NCBI GenBank assembly: GCA_031551725.1
Contig: JAVBNF010000033.1
Coordinates: 14,105 to 78,104 of the forward strand
Direction of reading: 5' to 3'
Length of the DNA: 64,000 nt
Source: JAVBNF01 sp031551725
Lineage (GTDB): Bacteria; Bacteroidota; Bacteroidia; Bacteroidales; P3
Both the position numbers and the translations under genes were made by a program. Under the pieces are notes generated by a model. That model did no database searches. It saw nothing but the letters and a program-made list of their open reading frames with translations, and had not been told where the DNA came from. This document shows positions 24,389-34,229 of this stretch, piece after piece. The stretch's first letter is position 1, and the number at the start of each line of letters is the position of its first letter.

Positions 24389-24682
24389 TTAAATAGTTGA
24401 ACAATTTATTTTGTTATATTCAGCATGAGTACCTATAAAACGGATTAACACTCTGCGAGGTTCAAAAAGCACAATTGCTACTAAACGATAATCATTTCCT
24501 TTGATATTAAAAACATAACGTTTATTCCCAACATAATCCGCCGAACGAAAAGTTTTCTTTATATCATTAAAATCTTTCCATTCGCTTGCTTCCGTTATTT
24601 CATACCACCTCATCAGCGCGACTTTACTTTCAGCGTGTTGAATCGCATAATTTTTGATCGTTTTTAATGCAACGATCTGCAT
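24389..24682 (-). CDS. higB: HigB-family mRNA interferase toxin
   Basis: 97 residues from the ATG at 24682 (MQIVALKTIKNYAIQHAESK), the position at which HigB proteins normally begin; starts at 24703 or 24748 would lie on or before the -7 element. The conserved HigB pattern is clear: LMRWYEITEASEWKDFNDIK, KTFRSADYVGNKRYVFNIKG, NDYRLVAIVLFEPRRVLIRF, GTHAEYNKI. These are ribosome-dependent ribonucleases of the RelE fold that cut translated mRNA. The gene is coupled to higA. Confidence 0.9.
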   Translation of the reverse strand: MQIVALKTIKNYAIQHAESKVALMRWYEITEASEWKDFNDIKKTFRSADYVGNKRYVFNIKGNDYRLVAIVLFEPRRVLIRFIGTHAEYNKINCSTI

Positions 24683-24705
24683 TTTTTGTTTTTTCTTTCC
24701 CATCG

Positions 24706-24736
24706 CAAAGTTATTAATAATTTTCCAAATTGCAAA
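24706..24736 (-). promoter_or_regulatory. Promoter of higBA
   Basis: On the minus strand TTTG (24733-24736), a 19-base spacer and TAACTTTG (24706-24713), 23 bases before the ATG at 24682. Confidence 0.75.
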
Positions 24737-24909
24737 ATTTATTTCCAAATTACAAAAATATAATAAAATATTTCCATACTATATAAACACGATGACACCC
24801 CAAATTATTTATTTCTCAAATGAATTTTTATTAACATTTCACAAAACAAAATCACAACATTCTCATTTCCAATCAATAATTAATAATTAACAATTAACAA
24901 TTATTTTCG

Positions 24910-24917
24910 TATTTTTG
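24910..24917 (+). promoter_or_regulatory. -7 element of ispG
   Basis: TATTTTTG, 19 bases before the ispG ATG. An AT-rich AATTAATAATTAACAATTAA stretch lies just upstream (24877-24902). Confidence 0.45.
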
Positions 24918-24936
24918 TATTCTAAAAAAGAAAAAC

Positions 24937-26091
24937 ATGCAAAACTATCGTTCCCGCGTTGTAATGATTGGGAAACTTCCGCTCGGAGGCGAACATCCGG
25001 TGCGCATCCAGTCGATGACCAACACCGATACTATGGACACATTTGCCACGGTTGAACAATGCAAACGCATGATTGACGCCGGCTGTGAAATGGTGCGCAT
25101 CACCGCACCCACCGTTAAAGACGCCGAAAATCTCGCGAATATCAAAAACAGTTTGCTGCAGCAAGGCTATGATGTTCCGCTGATTGCCGACATTCATTAC
25201 CAGCCCAAAGCTGCCGAAGCCGCTGCCGCAATTGTGGAGAAAGTGCGCATCAATCCCGGAAATTATGTAGACCGTAAAACGGGAAAAACAACTTATACCG
25301 AAGTCGAATATCAAGCCGAACTTGATCGCATTGCGGAACGTTTACAGCCATTGATTGAGATTTGTAAAAAACATAAAACTGCTATCCGCGTAGGCGTAAA
25401 TCATGGTTCATTGTCTGAACGGATTATGAATCGCTATGGAAATACGGCCGAAGGCATGATCGAATCGGCCATTGAATTTATTAAGATTTTCCGCAGTTTT
25501 GATTTTCATAATTTGGTTTTATCCATGAAATCGAGCAACGTGCGTGTGATGGTGCAGGCCACGCGCGGGCTTGTGGAACGCATGCAGGCAGAAGGTTTCG
25601 ATTATCCGTTGCATTTAGGAGTAACAGAGGCGGGCGACGGCGAAGACGGCCGCATCAAATCAGCTATCGGCATTGGGGCTTTGCTGGTGGATAAGATCGG
25701 GAACACGATCCGCGTTTCACTTACGGAAGATCCGGAAAACGAAATTCCGGTTGCACAAAATATTTTGCAAGCATCAGGTATTGCTGTTTTCAAAACGGAA
25801 TACATTTCATGCCCGTCTTGCGGACGAACGCAGTTCGACATACAGAAAGCGCTCCGCGATGTAAAAAGCCGCACAAATCATTTAAAAGGGCTCAAAATTG
25901 CCGTTATGGGATGCGTGGTGAATGGCCCCGGCGAAATGGCCGATGCCGATTATGGATATGTCGGCGCCGGAGGAGGTAAGGTTTCTTTATATAAAAAACA
26001 AATTTTGGTCAAACCGAACATTTCAGAAGAAATAGCTGTAGATGAGCTTATTAACCTCATCAAAGAAGGCGGCGATTGGAAAGAAATGTAA
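24937..26091 (+). CDS. ispG: 4-hydroxy-3-methylbut-2-enyl diphosphate synthase, compact form
   Basis: IspG (GcpE) converts MEcPP to HMBPP in the MEP isoprenoid pathway, using a 4Fe-4S cluster. Residues 1-275 form the TIM barrel (VRIQSMTNTDTMDTFATVEQ, PLIADIHYQPKAAE, VRINPGNYVD, RVGVNHGSLSERIM, LHLGVTEAGDGEDGRIKSAI). Residues 288-384 form the cluster domain with CPSC (Cys292, Cys295), MGCVVNGPGEM (Cys326, Glu333) and ADYGYVGAGGGKVSLYK. Bacteroidota usually have a long IspG of about 600 residues with an extra middle domain. Here the barrel passes directly from PENEIPVAQNI to the Cys motif, giving 384 residues. The local sequence still resembles the long type, so the middle domain may have been lost. 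All cluster ligands are intact. Confidence 0.95.
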   Translation: MQNYRSRVVMIGKLPLGGEHPVRIQSMTNTDTMDTFATVEQCKRMIDAGCEMVRITAPTVKDAENLANIKNSLLQQGYDVPLIADIHYQPKAAEAAAAIVEKVRINPGNYVDRKTGKTTYTEVEYQAELDRIAERLQPLIEICKKHKTAIRVGVNHGSLSERIMNRYGNTAEGMIESAIEFIKIFRSFDFHNLVLSMKSSNVRVMVQATRGLVERMQAEGFDYPLHLGVTEAGDGEDGRIKSAIGIGALLVDKIGNTIRVSLTEDPENEIPVAQNILQASGIAVFKTEYISCPSCGRTQFDIQKALRDVKSRTNHLKGLKIAVMGCVVNGPGEMADADYGYVGAGGGKVSLYKKQILVKPNISEEIAVDELINLIKEGGDWKEM

Positions 26092-26187
26092 AATTTAACA
26101 AATTTTTAACATTTGTTAAGAAATAATCGAGGGGGTCATCGCGTTTATATATATGTAATTATTTTATTCATTTAATATTTTTTTATC

Positions 26188-26619
26188 ATGGCAGGAGTTA
26201 ACAAAGTTATTTTAGTAGGAAATTTGGGAAAAGACCCCGAAGTATTCACGTTTGAAAGCGGGAACAAAAAAGTTTCGTTTACGCTGGCAACAACAGAAGC
26301 CTACAAAAACAAGGAAGGTCAACGTGTTGAACAAACCGAATGGCACAACATTGTGTTGTATCGCGGCTTGGCTGATGTTGCAATGACGTATCTGAAAAAA
26401 GGAAACCAAGTTTTCATCGAAGGACGCATCAAAACACGTTCATGGGAAGACAACGGTCAAAAACGCTATGCAACCGAAATCGAAGCGCAAAGCATGACCA
26501 TGTTGGGCAGCAAGCGCCCGGATGGCGAAAACACAGCCCCGAACATTCCTCCTATTCCACAAATGCCGGCTGCAACGGAATCTTTTGAGCCGTCGAGCAA
26601 CGATGATCTTCCGTTCTAA
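26188..26619 (+). CDS. ssb: Single-stranded DNA-binding protein
   Basis: A 143-residue SSB for replication, repair and recombination. The OB fold is clear: MAGVNKVILVGNLGKDPEVF, SFTLATTEAYKNKEGQRVEQ, TEWHNIVLYRGLADVAMTYL, KKGNQVFIEGRIKTRSWEDN, YATEIEAQSMTMLG. The low-complexity linker is rich in proline and leads to the acidic tip NDDLPF, which recruits partner proteins. The start fits the family. The gene ends 3 bases before the YraN gene, so both are probably on one transcript; the preceding spacer has only a weak TTAACAAAT/ATTTGTTAA hairpin. Confidence 0.96.
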   Translation: MAGVNKVILVGNLGKDPEVFTFESGNKKVSFTLATTEAYKNKEGQRVEQTEWHNIVLYRGLADVAMTYLKKGNQVFIEGRIKTRSWEDNGQKRYATEIEAQSMTMLGSKRPDGENTAPNIPPIPQMPAATESFEPSSNDDLPF

Positions 26620-26622
26620 TTA

Positions 26623-26988
26623 ATGTCGGATTTTCATACATTAGGTCTTGAAGGGGAAACCCTTGCTGTTGAATATTTAGAACAGCGAGGGTTTCAAATT
26701 CTTGAACGGAACTGGCGTTCGGGACACAAAGAAATTGACATTATTGCCGCCAAAGGCGATTGTGTACATTTTGTAGAGGTAAAAACACGTTCAACGGCTC
26801 TTTGGGGGACACCGGAAGCATCGGTAACAGCCTCCAAAAGGAAACTGATTATTTTAGCAGCTAATCATTATATTCAAAAAAACAATATCGCCAAAGAAGC
26901 TCGCTTTGATGTTATTTCTATCTTGAAAAAACAAGAAAGCAGCAGCGTTGATTATATGCCGGATGCCTATTCTTTTACACGGCGTTAA
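26623..26988 (+). CDS. YraN/UPF0102 family nuclease-fold protein
   Basis: A 121-residue member of the UPF0102 (YraN) family, which has a PD-(D/E)XK nuclease fold. Expected residues are in place: GHKEIDIIAAKGD (Glu37, Asp39) and VHFVEVKTRS (Glu52, Lys54), preceded by GLEGETLAVEYLEQRGFQIL. Its physiological role is not established, though the fold suggests a Holliday-junction-resolvase-like or nucleic acid processing activity. The location directly after ssb fits DNA metabolism. The 3' end overlaps the stop of the convergent PorP/SprF gene by 4 bases, so the 23-kb operon and this one meet with no spacer. Confidence 0.9.
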   Translation: MSDFHTLGLEGETLAVEYLEQRGFQILERNWRSGHKEIDIIAAKGDCVHFVEVKTRSTALWGTPEASVTASKRKLIILAANHYIQKNNIAKEARFDVISILKKQESSSVDYMPDAYSFTRR

Positions 26989-27914
26989 TTTCTAAACGGC
27001 GTATAGGTTAACGAAATATTAAACAAATTGCTAAAAGAACTACCTGCATAAAATTCCATACTTCCCATGAGTGTCAATCCATTAAATGCCACTCCAACTG
27101 CAGGAATAAGTACATTCGGATTACGGAAATAAAGTCCACCGATAAAGCCATTATCACGATCGTTTACAAACTTAGTTAAAGCTCCTATTTCAACATATTG
27201 AGAGCCGCCTTGAGCAGAATACAAAACCGAGGGAGTAACGGAACCAAAGTCTGTCAAAATAAAACTTCCTGCTGTTATTGTTGTTTTAAAAATGGTCATT
27301 TCTTTTTTGGGATCTGGAATAAGGTGCCAGAGTCCAAGACCGCCAAATATTACACAGCGAGAATTGAAAACGCCTTCATAAAGTCCGCCGAGACTTGCAT
27401 CGGGAAGCACTCGTTTGTCGTATGGAATATTAGGATGTAAATCCGGATTTATAAAGCTCGGATAGCTGGGGTCCCATTGACTCGGAAAAACGAGCTTATC
27501 CACATCATAGCTAAACTGGCGCAATCCGGCTTGAAGACCGAATGTAATCGAATGAGAACTTGTATAATCTTCATATAAAGCAATTCGATATGCAAAAGAG
27601 CCGGCCAAACTAAAGTCTTGATACCCGTTTTTATTCACCGAATTATTATAAACGCTCAAGCCTAAACCCACATTTTGCTGTTCGGACACACTAAATTCTG
27701 CAGAGGCTCCAAATGAGCGAATTCCGCCATATTCTCCGGCATTCATCTGCGATTTATTATAAGCATTTAGACGGAAATAGCCATAAAACATCCCCGTATT
27801 TGCAACGTTCAAACTCAAAGGAGGTGAAGAAGCAAAAGACAAGGGAAAGTCTACCTGTGCGGACATACGTAACCCAAGCATAGAGAAAAACAAAAGAACG
27901 ACTACTTTTTTCAT
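26985..27914 (-). CDS. PorP/SprF family type IX secretion membrane protein (second copy)
   Basis: 309 residues with a signal peptide (MKKVVVLLFFSMLGLRMSAQ). A barrel of alternating strands follows (YGGIRSFGASAEFSVSEQQN, VGLGLSVYNNSV, FAYRIALYEDY, FGLQAGLRQFSYDVDK, MEFYAGSSFSNLFNISLTYT). PorP/SprF proteins sit in the outer membrane with the type IX system; SprF of Flavobacterium johnsoniae is needed to export the adhesin SprB. This copy is more divergent than the one at 34230 (it lacks the FNPA-type start). It follows the adhesin gene ending at 27946 by 31 bases and is probably dedicated to it. Confidence 0.83.
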   Translation of the reverse strand: MKKVVVLLFFSMLGLRMSAQVDFPLSFASSPPLSLNVANTGMFYGYFRLNAYNKSQMNAGEYGGIRSFGASAEFSVSEQQNVGLGLSVYNNSVNKNGYQDFSLAGSFAYRIALYEDYTSSHSITFGLQAGLRQFSYDVDKLVFPSQWDPSYPSFINPDLHPNIPYDKRVLPDASLGGLYEGVFNSRCVIFGGLGLWHLIPDPKKEMTIFKTTITAGSFILTDFGSVTPSVLYSAQGGSQYVEIGALTKFVNDRDNGFIGGLYFRNPNVLIPAVGVAFNGLTLMGSMEFYAGSSFSNLFNISLTYTPFRN

Positions 27915-27945
27915 TAAAACCTAAAAACTCTCTATTCTTTCATAA

Positions 27946-30900
27946 TTACCTAACCAACACAAGATTGCCTCTACGCTCTTCGAGCATTCCAGATTTCGTT
28001 GTTGCTTTCAGAACAAATACATAACTTCCGGCAGGTTGCGGCGTACCCTTGTAAATTCCATCCCAACCCGAAACAGGATCTGTTGTTTCGAACAACAAAA
28101 CACCTCCATTGTTATATACTTTGAGTGAGAAAGAAGCAACCGCTTCAATAGAAAACACTTTAAATACACGGTCTTCCGGGTTAGATCCATCCGGCATAAA
28201 AGCATTCGGCACCATGAATATGCTTCCACTCCTTTCAGAAACAATCAATTGGCGAGATACAGAATCTCTACATCCGTCTTTGCTGATAGCTAATAAAGAA
28301 ACACTGTACGTTCCCGCTTTCAAATAGGTATGTACAGGATCTTTTTCCGATGATTGTACATTGTTATCCAAACTCCATTGCCATGTGGCAGCATTCTCAG
28401 TTTGGGCCGTAAATTGTACCTCATCGCCGGTAAAAATTGTATTTGGTGAAAAATCCAATCCTGCAACAACATCTTCTTTTGCTGTCACAACAACGCGGGC
28501 AAAATCAGTAGGGCATTTTCCGGAAACCAACGCAGAACGGACAAAATACTCATTCGGATCCACATTTGTGTACATTGCTCCTGTGAAAACAGCAGCTCGA
28601 TTTGTATCGATATACCATGTGTAAATTTGTTCGTTATCAATATCTTTTACAAACAAATCCGCTTTTTCGTTTTTACAAATAGATGCTCCATCAATGGAAG
28701 GCGATGCACTTTGCATTTTAACTTGTACGGATACCGTATCACGACGTGTACAGTTTCCACTCTTACCCGTTAAAATATAATTCATATTTTGCGAAGGCGT
28801 TGCCAACGGACTCAAGATGACCGTGCTTGAAAGCGTTGCCGATGGCGACCAAGTACTTACATCCGCATTACTTTTCCCATTTAGTCGAAAGTTTTCGCCT
28901 AAACATATTATTTGATCTTCACCGGCATTTACGTTCAAATCATAAACTTTTAATTTAATCGTTTTTGATTTAACAGAAGTGCCCATCACACAACTTGCAT
29001 TCTGTTGAGCAACAACATATATCGAATCTCCGAGGGTCATTGACCAAATTAAATTGGAGGAACTATTACCCTTTTTCACACCATTAACATACCATTCGTA
29101 AACAGAAGCATATTGGCTTTGCGCGTTAAAAGTAACCATTTCGCCCTTACAAACCGAATCTTTAGAATATTGCAATTTGATAGACAATGTATCTGTAGTT
29201 GCAATAACCGTTATTTTGATAGAATCGGACACTTGGCACGGACGACCTTTATCGATTGTGAATTTGTAAGTTGTCGTAGCTTCGGGACGTGCAACAGGAT
29301 TAGAGATGTTGTAATGACTTAATGTTGTGTCTTCTCTCCATGTATAGGTTGTTCCACCCGAAACCATAAATTGTACCGGATTTTTAGGAACACAAAGCGT
29401 GGTATCTTTTGTTTTTTGAACTATAATCGGGGCATCCACAACCATTTTAAGCACATTTGAACGATTTTCACGTGTAGGATCAAAAGAAGCACTCAGTACA
29501 CAATAAACACTATCTCCATGTGCAGGCTGATAGCTAAATGAAGCTCCGGATTCCGGTTGCAAAGTTGTATTCACATACCATTTATAAGTATCTCCGGTTC
29601 TCGACACGGAAGTAAAGTTTACAGTAGTTCCTCCACAAACCGTATCTGCATCGGCGGAGATTTTTATCTCCAACGTATCAATCACATTCACACGTACCTC
29701 ATCGGTAATTTCACAACCATTGCCGGCAGTTGAAACAACGCGATAGATAGTTGTAGCTGTTGGTTTGACATACGTAGAATCTTTCGTTGGCGAAGAAATC
29801 GTCTGCTGCGCAGTCGATGGTACAGATGTCCATGAATAACCAACAACATCAGTAGCAACGGGTGTTGAAACCCAAAGTAAAACGCTGTCTTCAGCTTTAA
29901 TTGTTTGCGTTGCTATGATCGTTGTGGAAGGAACCGATTTTTCGACAATGTATTTTGCCGGAGATATAGCACTCAACACGCCGCAAGCCGGAGAAGACAC
30001 GTCTGCCTTAGCATATACAGAATCTGCGTCTTCCAAGTTATCATACGTATACTCGTTGCCGGAAATTGCGTCCATACTTTGAGTTCTCGGATTGAAGAAC
30101 GAATAATCGAAATAGGTGCGATTCAAACCTGTAGCACTTGCCACAAAGGTAAACGAATGATCCTGACCGGCACAATATTGAGGCTCTCCGCCATTTTGCA
30201 GTTGAATGCTTACAACCGGATTTACGATATTCGGCGCCATAATAACGGTGATGGTTGCAGTATCCGGACATACTCCTTTTTTGGAGACAATCGCTTTATA
30301 AACGCTGCTATCAACCGTTGGCGTAACAATTAATTCCGCATTTTTTTGGTTGGTACCGACACTCGGATCATTTGGCGACAGCCATTGATAAACCGGATGT
30401 TCTGTTGTTCCGGTTGCAATCAGTTTAAGAGAACTTCCTTCGCACACAGCTGCAGCACCGGTATTTGTAGGATACTTATGTCCACCTCCGCTTATCGTTT
30501 GCGTTTGGATTTGTGCATCAAATTTACTGAAAATTTCAACCGTTTGAGGATTCGATGTATCTGTGTTTGATTTACAAGTGTTTACATTTGAAACAAGGAC
30601 CACATCAATAGCCCATACACCCGGAGACAGCGCACGCGTTTCAAAAACCGTATCGCTAGTTGTACGAAGTAAATTTGTCGAGCCGTCTGTATTTAATGTT
30701 CTCCAGAAATATTTCGGATTTGTTCCCACATTCTGGGAAATAGCATCAAAATAAACCGATTGTAAAGCACAAGCCACAGAATCGCGGCGCTTAAGTTGAA
30801 CTTTTACTTCCAAATTAGGCTTTGTTGTTACCACAACCGTATCGTATTTTTTACAGGTGGTAGTCGTATTTTTTGCTTCAAGGATAAATACTGTTGCAGA

Positions 30901-33900
30901 ATCCGATCCCGGCGATGCCATGGGTTGAAGAGCTGTAGACGGACTAAGTTTCGCGGCAGGCAACCATGAGTATGCATCTGCTCCGCTTGCTGTTGCTTTC
31001 AGCTGTACCGAAGTGTTGGCGCAAATCATAGTATCCGACCCGGCATTAACGATCGGCAGCGGATGAATAGTCATTGATGCAACAGCGCTAACCGTTCCAT
31101 CGTTCTGCAAATTGGTTGCACAGCGGAAATTGGAACTTAAAACAACGGTAACATCCTCTCCTGGTTTTAATTTATTGGTTTTATATTTTAAACCATGATA
31201 ATTTTCAACAGTATCATTACCAATTTTCCATAAAATTCGAGGACTGCCCCCTGCATAAACAGGAACAGCTGTATATTCAACGCTGTCATTTTCGCAAGCA
31301 GTTGACACATTTCCGGAAACCGTAACCGATGCCGGGGCAGGATTAAAAATATTAAACCCAAATTTCGGCGTTACGGCAATATCGCGTACAGAGCCTCCAT
31401 TACAGTTGGTATCTCTTACAACGATAGCCCAAACAGAGTCGCCGGACTTCAAAACAGGCCACATCAAAACGGGGTCATCCGGATCACTGTTATTCCACAC
31501 TGAATCAATAGTATAAAGAGGATACCCATTTTTAAAATAGCTTTCTTCATCGTCTATATCGGTCGAATTGGTGTTTAACCACTTGGGATTGCTGGCACCA
31601 CTCAGAAATGGATAAGGTTTATAATATTTGGGGCTACCGGAAGTATTACTCGGAGGAAACTGGTAGCGTGCAATTTCTTTCCCATTGTAAACCCATATCA
31701 CAATGGCATTTTTACCAAGATTTTTCATTCCCGACAAATAAAAAGTTGTTGCGGCAGATGAACAAACCGTATCTCCACCTAAATCCGAATGCACGGTTCC
31801 GGCAAGCAATGCTGAACCGGCAACCGGCAACTGCCTGGGTGTATAATCTTGAGAACGAGCATCTTCGTATTCTAAACAATGGGAGGTTGTGTTCTTTATA
31901 GACACATGAATACGGTCATAATAGTTTTGAGTAGGAATATTCACTTTATAACCATACTCTACTTTTCCAGTAGCATATTCTCTTTTAGTAAATGCATTAA
32001 GCGACGGATGATATTCGGCATCTAATTTATCATTTCGGTAAACGGAAACAATGGGTTGGGAACCCGGATCGAGTATAGCCATGCTATAAAGCGGTGCCAC
32101 GTTATTACATTTATCGAAACCCGATTCAATACCGAATGCATAAATCGACGGAAATTGGTAGCGCTCTACATTTGGATTAAAAACTTCCGACAGAATCATT
32201 GGCGTACTCACACATTTTTCATCTGATATGATTTCAAAAGAAACGGAGTCGTTTTCAACCATTGCATTCGTTGTAAACACCGTGTCGGTTGCACCAAGTA
32301 CATAGTTATTATTTATTCTCCACTGGATTTTCGGATTCGGTCCGCCATTTTCAAAACGCGCATGAAAAGTCAACTGTTGGTATGCGCACTTATTGATCAT
32401 TGCAGAATCCTTCAACACATGTGCTTTAAGCTGAATGTAGTCTCGCATTTCCATCGTGTCGCAAATTGTAAGCTCACCTCTATTACTGCTCACGTTCACG
32501 CAAACGGCCGTCACACCGTAATAAGTGAGTAAAGGAGCTTTCGCCGATGGGTCGGATATCGTTGGCTGAGTTGTGCCGGAAACTATGGATGTGGCCGTCC
32601 AATGATATGAAACATCGGGACCCGCCCCTTCCAAAGTAGCATACAAAGTTACCGTATCTTTTTGTTCTTGATTTCCGCATATTACAATAGGGAAAGGTGT
32701 AATCTTTCCTTTCATGATTTCTCCATCAATATTCACACCCATACGGCCGGAGTAGGTACATCCCATTTTATCGGAAAGATTAACAATATAAGCCGTAGAA
32801 GTATATGCTTCCGGAGCAGGAACATTCAATAGCGCATCAAGTTCCGGACGGGTGTAGGCGGTTGCAGGATGAATGCCTCTAACTGTGTCTGACGGATATT
32901 GCAGCCACTCTACATGAATCGGAGCATATTTTTCGATGCTTTCACTTCCGTTAATTGTGTTTAAAGAAGCGTTCAACACAGGTGGTTTCGAAAAAAGGAC
33001 AAACGTATCTTCGGGCATTTTCAAACGCAATTGAGGACTTAATACATCTACCTTCACGGTATCGCTGCTCACACAGCCATGATCGTCGCTTACAGAGAAC
33101 AGATAGCTGTATTGACCGGGCATTGTCCCTTTAAAAATAGGATTTTGCGAGGTAGTGTCGGTCCAACATGAACCCGGATTTGGAACGGGAGCCCCGGGTA
33201 AAGACTTCCAAAGGAAAGAAATACGCGGTTGGGGAGTAGATGTTCCATTTTGCATTCGGGTAAAGGTCATAGAGTCTGCCGAAACGGTTTTAAACACATT
33301 CAAACACACCGTATCCGATTTCAAGGAAGGCGCCAGTGTGAGTATCGGCAAGTCACGCGGTACAATTTTCACCGTATCACAAAGATTTTTTGCAGGGGGG
33401 ACAAAAACGTGTTTGAGAGCACTATCTCTGTAGTATGTGGTGTTTATCAAATATGTTGTAAGTACCTTTCCTTGTGGCGTGATAAAGGAACCATTCCCTC
33501 CTCCTTTATAGGGGAAAGGGGTTAAGAAAGCAGGTGCTCTTTTCTTATATTTAAAACGCACTTTAAAAAGAACGGGCCCTTGTCCATTATCTCTATCTTC
33601 ATCAAAATTGATATTTCCTGCTGCACCGAGCCACATCACATTCAGACGGAAGGAGGCTTGACCTCCTGCTCCAACTCCATTGGTATCAATTACATAGTAT
33701 ACCATCGGAACCATCCCACCGTTAATCAGTTTAGGATGCACATCTTTTAAATCGAGCACTACTCGCGACATCCCGGTGTTTACCGCCGTAATAGGTTCAA
33801 TAACAGAGGTGTCCGAAATCTTTAAATTGATAAGAAAAGCGGCGGTTCCTCCCGCTCCCCCATAATGCTGAGTGCGATAGGTGCCCTGTATATGAATAGG

Positions 33901-34152
33901 CACTAAGATATCTTCCCCTGCACAGGCTTTGATGGGCGCTGTATCCGACACGAAGGAAAATCCCAACGTAAGCATCTCGTTGAGCGAAGGTGCTTGTGTC
34001 GTTGTTCCCGGTGCTTTCATGGGACCGCCGGGCACATAAAAGTCTTCCAATTGAACTAAAGGATATTGCCGGTCTTGAGCATAAAAGCTCTCATTTCCCA
34101 TTAAAAGGGTAAAGCAGATCACGAGGAACATGCCTATTGTTCGATTATTCAT
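27946..34152 (-). CDS. Giant T9SS-exported adhesin with PKD domain and type B sorting domain
   Basis: About 2068 residues from the ATG at 34152 (MNNRTIGMFLVICFTLLMGN, cleavage after FYAQ); an ATG at 34203 would add 17 residues before the signal peptide. The N-terminal 330 residues resemble a cell-surface beta-sandwich region (KACAGEDILVPIHIQGTYRT). The centre is a chain of Ig-like/PKD-like modules, each starting with a D-x-V-C-type strand (ADTVCGGTTVNFTSVSRTGD, SKDSVCKGEMVTFNAQSQYA) and ending in an Asp/Thr-rich strand. A PKD domain (GDEVQFTAQTENAATWQWSL) precedes the C-terminal gliding-motility-associated domain (FMVPNAFMPDGSNPEDRVFK to ERRGNLVLVR; VSGWDGIYKGTPQPAGSYVF). It should be secreted by T9SS and anchored or displayed on the cell surface. 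The gene lies 77 bases after the first PorP/SprF gene. Confidence 0.85.
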   Translation of the reverse strand: MNNRTIGMFLVICFTLLMGNESFYAQDRQYPLVQLEDFYVPGGPMKAPGTTTQAPSLNEMLTLGFSFVSDTAPIKACAGEDILVPIHIQGTYRTQHYGGAGGTAAFLINLKISDTSVIEPITAVNTGMSRVVLDLKDVHPKLINGGMVPMVYYVIDTNGVGAGGQASFRLNVMWLGAAGNINFDEDRDNGQGPVLFKVRFKYKKRAPAFLTPFPYKGGGNGSFITPQGKVLTTYLINTTYYRDSALKHVFVPPAKNLCDTVKIVPRDLPILTLAPSLKSDTVCLNVFKTVSADSMTFTRMQNGTSTPQPRISFLWKSLPGAPVPNPGSCWTDTTSQNPIFKGTMPGQYSYLFSVSDDHGCVSSDTVKVDVLSPQLRLKMPEDTFVLFSKPPVLNASLNTINGSESIEKYAPIHVEWLQYPSDTVRGIHPATAYTRPELDALLNVPAPEAYTSTAYIVNLSDKMGCTYSGRMGVNIDGEIMKGKITPFPIVICGNQEQKDTVTLYATLEGAGPDVSYHWTATSIVSGTTQPTISDPSAKAPLLTYYGVTAVCVNVSSNRGELTICDTMEMRDYIQLKAHVLKDSAMINKCAYQQLTFHARFENGGPNPKIQWRINNNYVLGATDTVFTTNAMVENDSVSFEIISDEKCVSTPMILSEVFNPNVERYQFPSIYAFGIESGFDKCNNVAPLYSMAILDPGSQPIVSVYRNDKLDAEYHPSLNAFTKREYATGKVEYGYKVNIPTQNYYDRIHVSIKNTTSHCLEYEDARSQDYTPRQLPVAGSALLAGTVHSDLGGDTVCSSAATTFYLSGMKNLGKNAIVIWVYNGKEIARYQFPPSNTSGSPKYYKPYPFLSGASNPKWLNTNSTDIDDEESYFKNGYPLYTIDSVWNNSDPDDPVLMWPVLKSGDSVWAIVVRDTNCNGGSVRDIAVTPKFGFNIFNPAPASVTVSGNVSTACENDSVEYTAVPVYAGGSPRILWKIGNDTVENYHGLKYKTNKLKPGEDVTVVLSSNFRCATNLQNDGTVSAVASMTIHPLPIVNAGSDTMICANTSVQLKATASGADAYSWLPAAKLSPSTALQPMASPGSDSATVFILEAKNTTTTCKKYDTVVVTTKPNLEVKVQLKRRDSVACALQSVYFDAISQNVGTNPKYFWRTLNTDGSTNLLRTTSDTVFETRALSPGVWAIDVVLVSNVNTCKSNTDTSNPQTVEIFSKFDAQIQTQTISGGGHKYPTNTGAAAVCEGSSLKLIATGTTEHPVYQWLSPNDPSVGTNQKNAELIVTPTVDSSVYKAIVSKKGVCPDTATITVIMAPNIVNPVVSIQLQNGGEPQYCAGQDHSFTFVASATGLNRTYFDYSFFNPRTQSMDAISGNEYTYDNLEDADSVYAKADVSSPACGVLSAISPAKYIVEKSVPSTTIIATQTIKAEDSVLLWVSTPVATDVVGYSWTSVPSTAQQTISSPTKDSTYVKPTATTIYRVVSTAGNGCEITDEVRVNVIDTLEIKISADADTVCGGTTVNFTSVSRTGDTYKWYVNTTLQPESGASFSYQPAHGDSVYCVLSASFDPTRENRSNVLKMVVDAPIIVQKTKDTTLCVPKNPVQFMVSGGTTYTWREDTTLSHYNISNPVARPEATTTYKFTIDKGRPCQVSDSIKITVIATTDTLSIKLQYSKDSVCKGEMVTFNAQSQYASVYEWYVNGVKKGNSSSNLIWSMTLGDSIYVVAQQNASCVMGTSVKSKTIKLKVYDLNVNAGEDQIICLGENFRLNGKSNADVSTWSPSATLSSTVILSPLATPSQNMNYILTGKSGNCTRRDTVSVQVKMQSASPSIDGASICKNEKADLFVKDIDNEQIYTWYIDTNRAAVFTGAMYTNVDPNEYFVRSALVSGKCPTDFARVVVTAKEDVVAGLDFSPNTIFTGDEVQFTAQTENAATWQWSLDNNVQSSEKDPVHTYLKAGTYSVSLLAISKDGCRDSVSRQLIVSERSGSIFMVPNAFMPDGSNPEDRVFKVFSIEAVASFSLKVYNNGGVLLFETTDPVSGWDGIYKGTPQPAGSYVFVLKATTKSGMLEERRGNLVLVR

Positions 34153-34229
34153 CCTCCACCTCTCTTTCTTATTCTTACAATTAAAAATGTAACTATGTTT
34201 CATTAACTTTTCTTTAATTTTCTTAACTT

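Noticed and set aside
26095..26119. TTAACAAAT/ATTTGTTAA hairpin as ispG terminator
   Set aside because: The stem is short, all but two pairs are A-T, and no clear T run follows; it is too weak to list as a feature.
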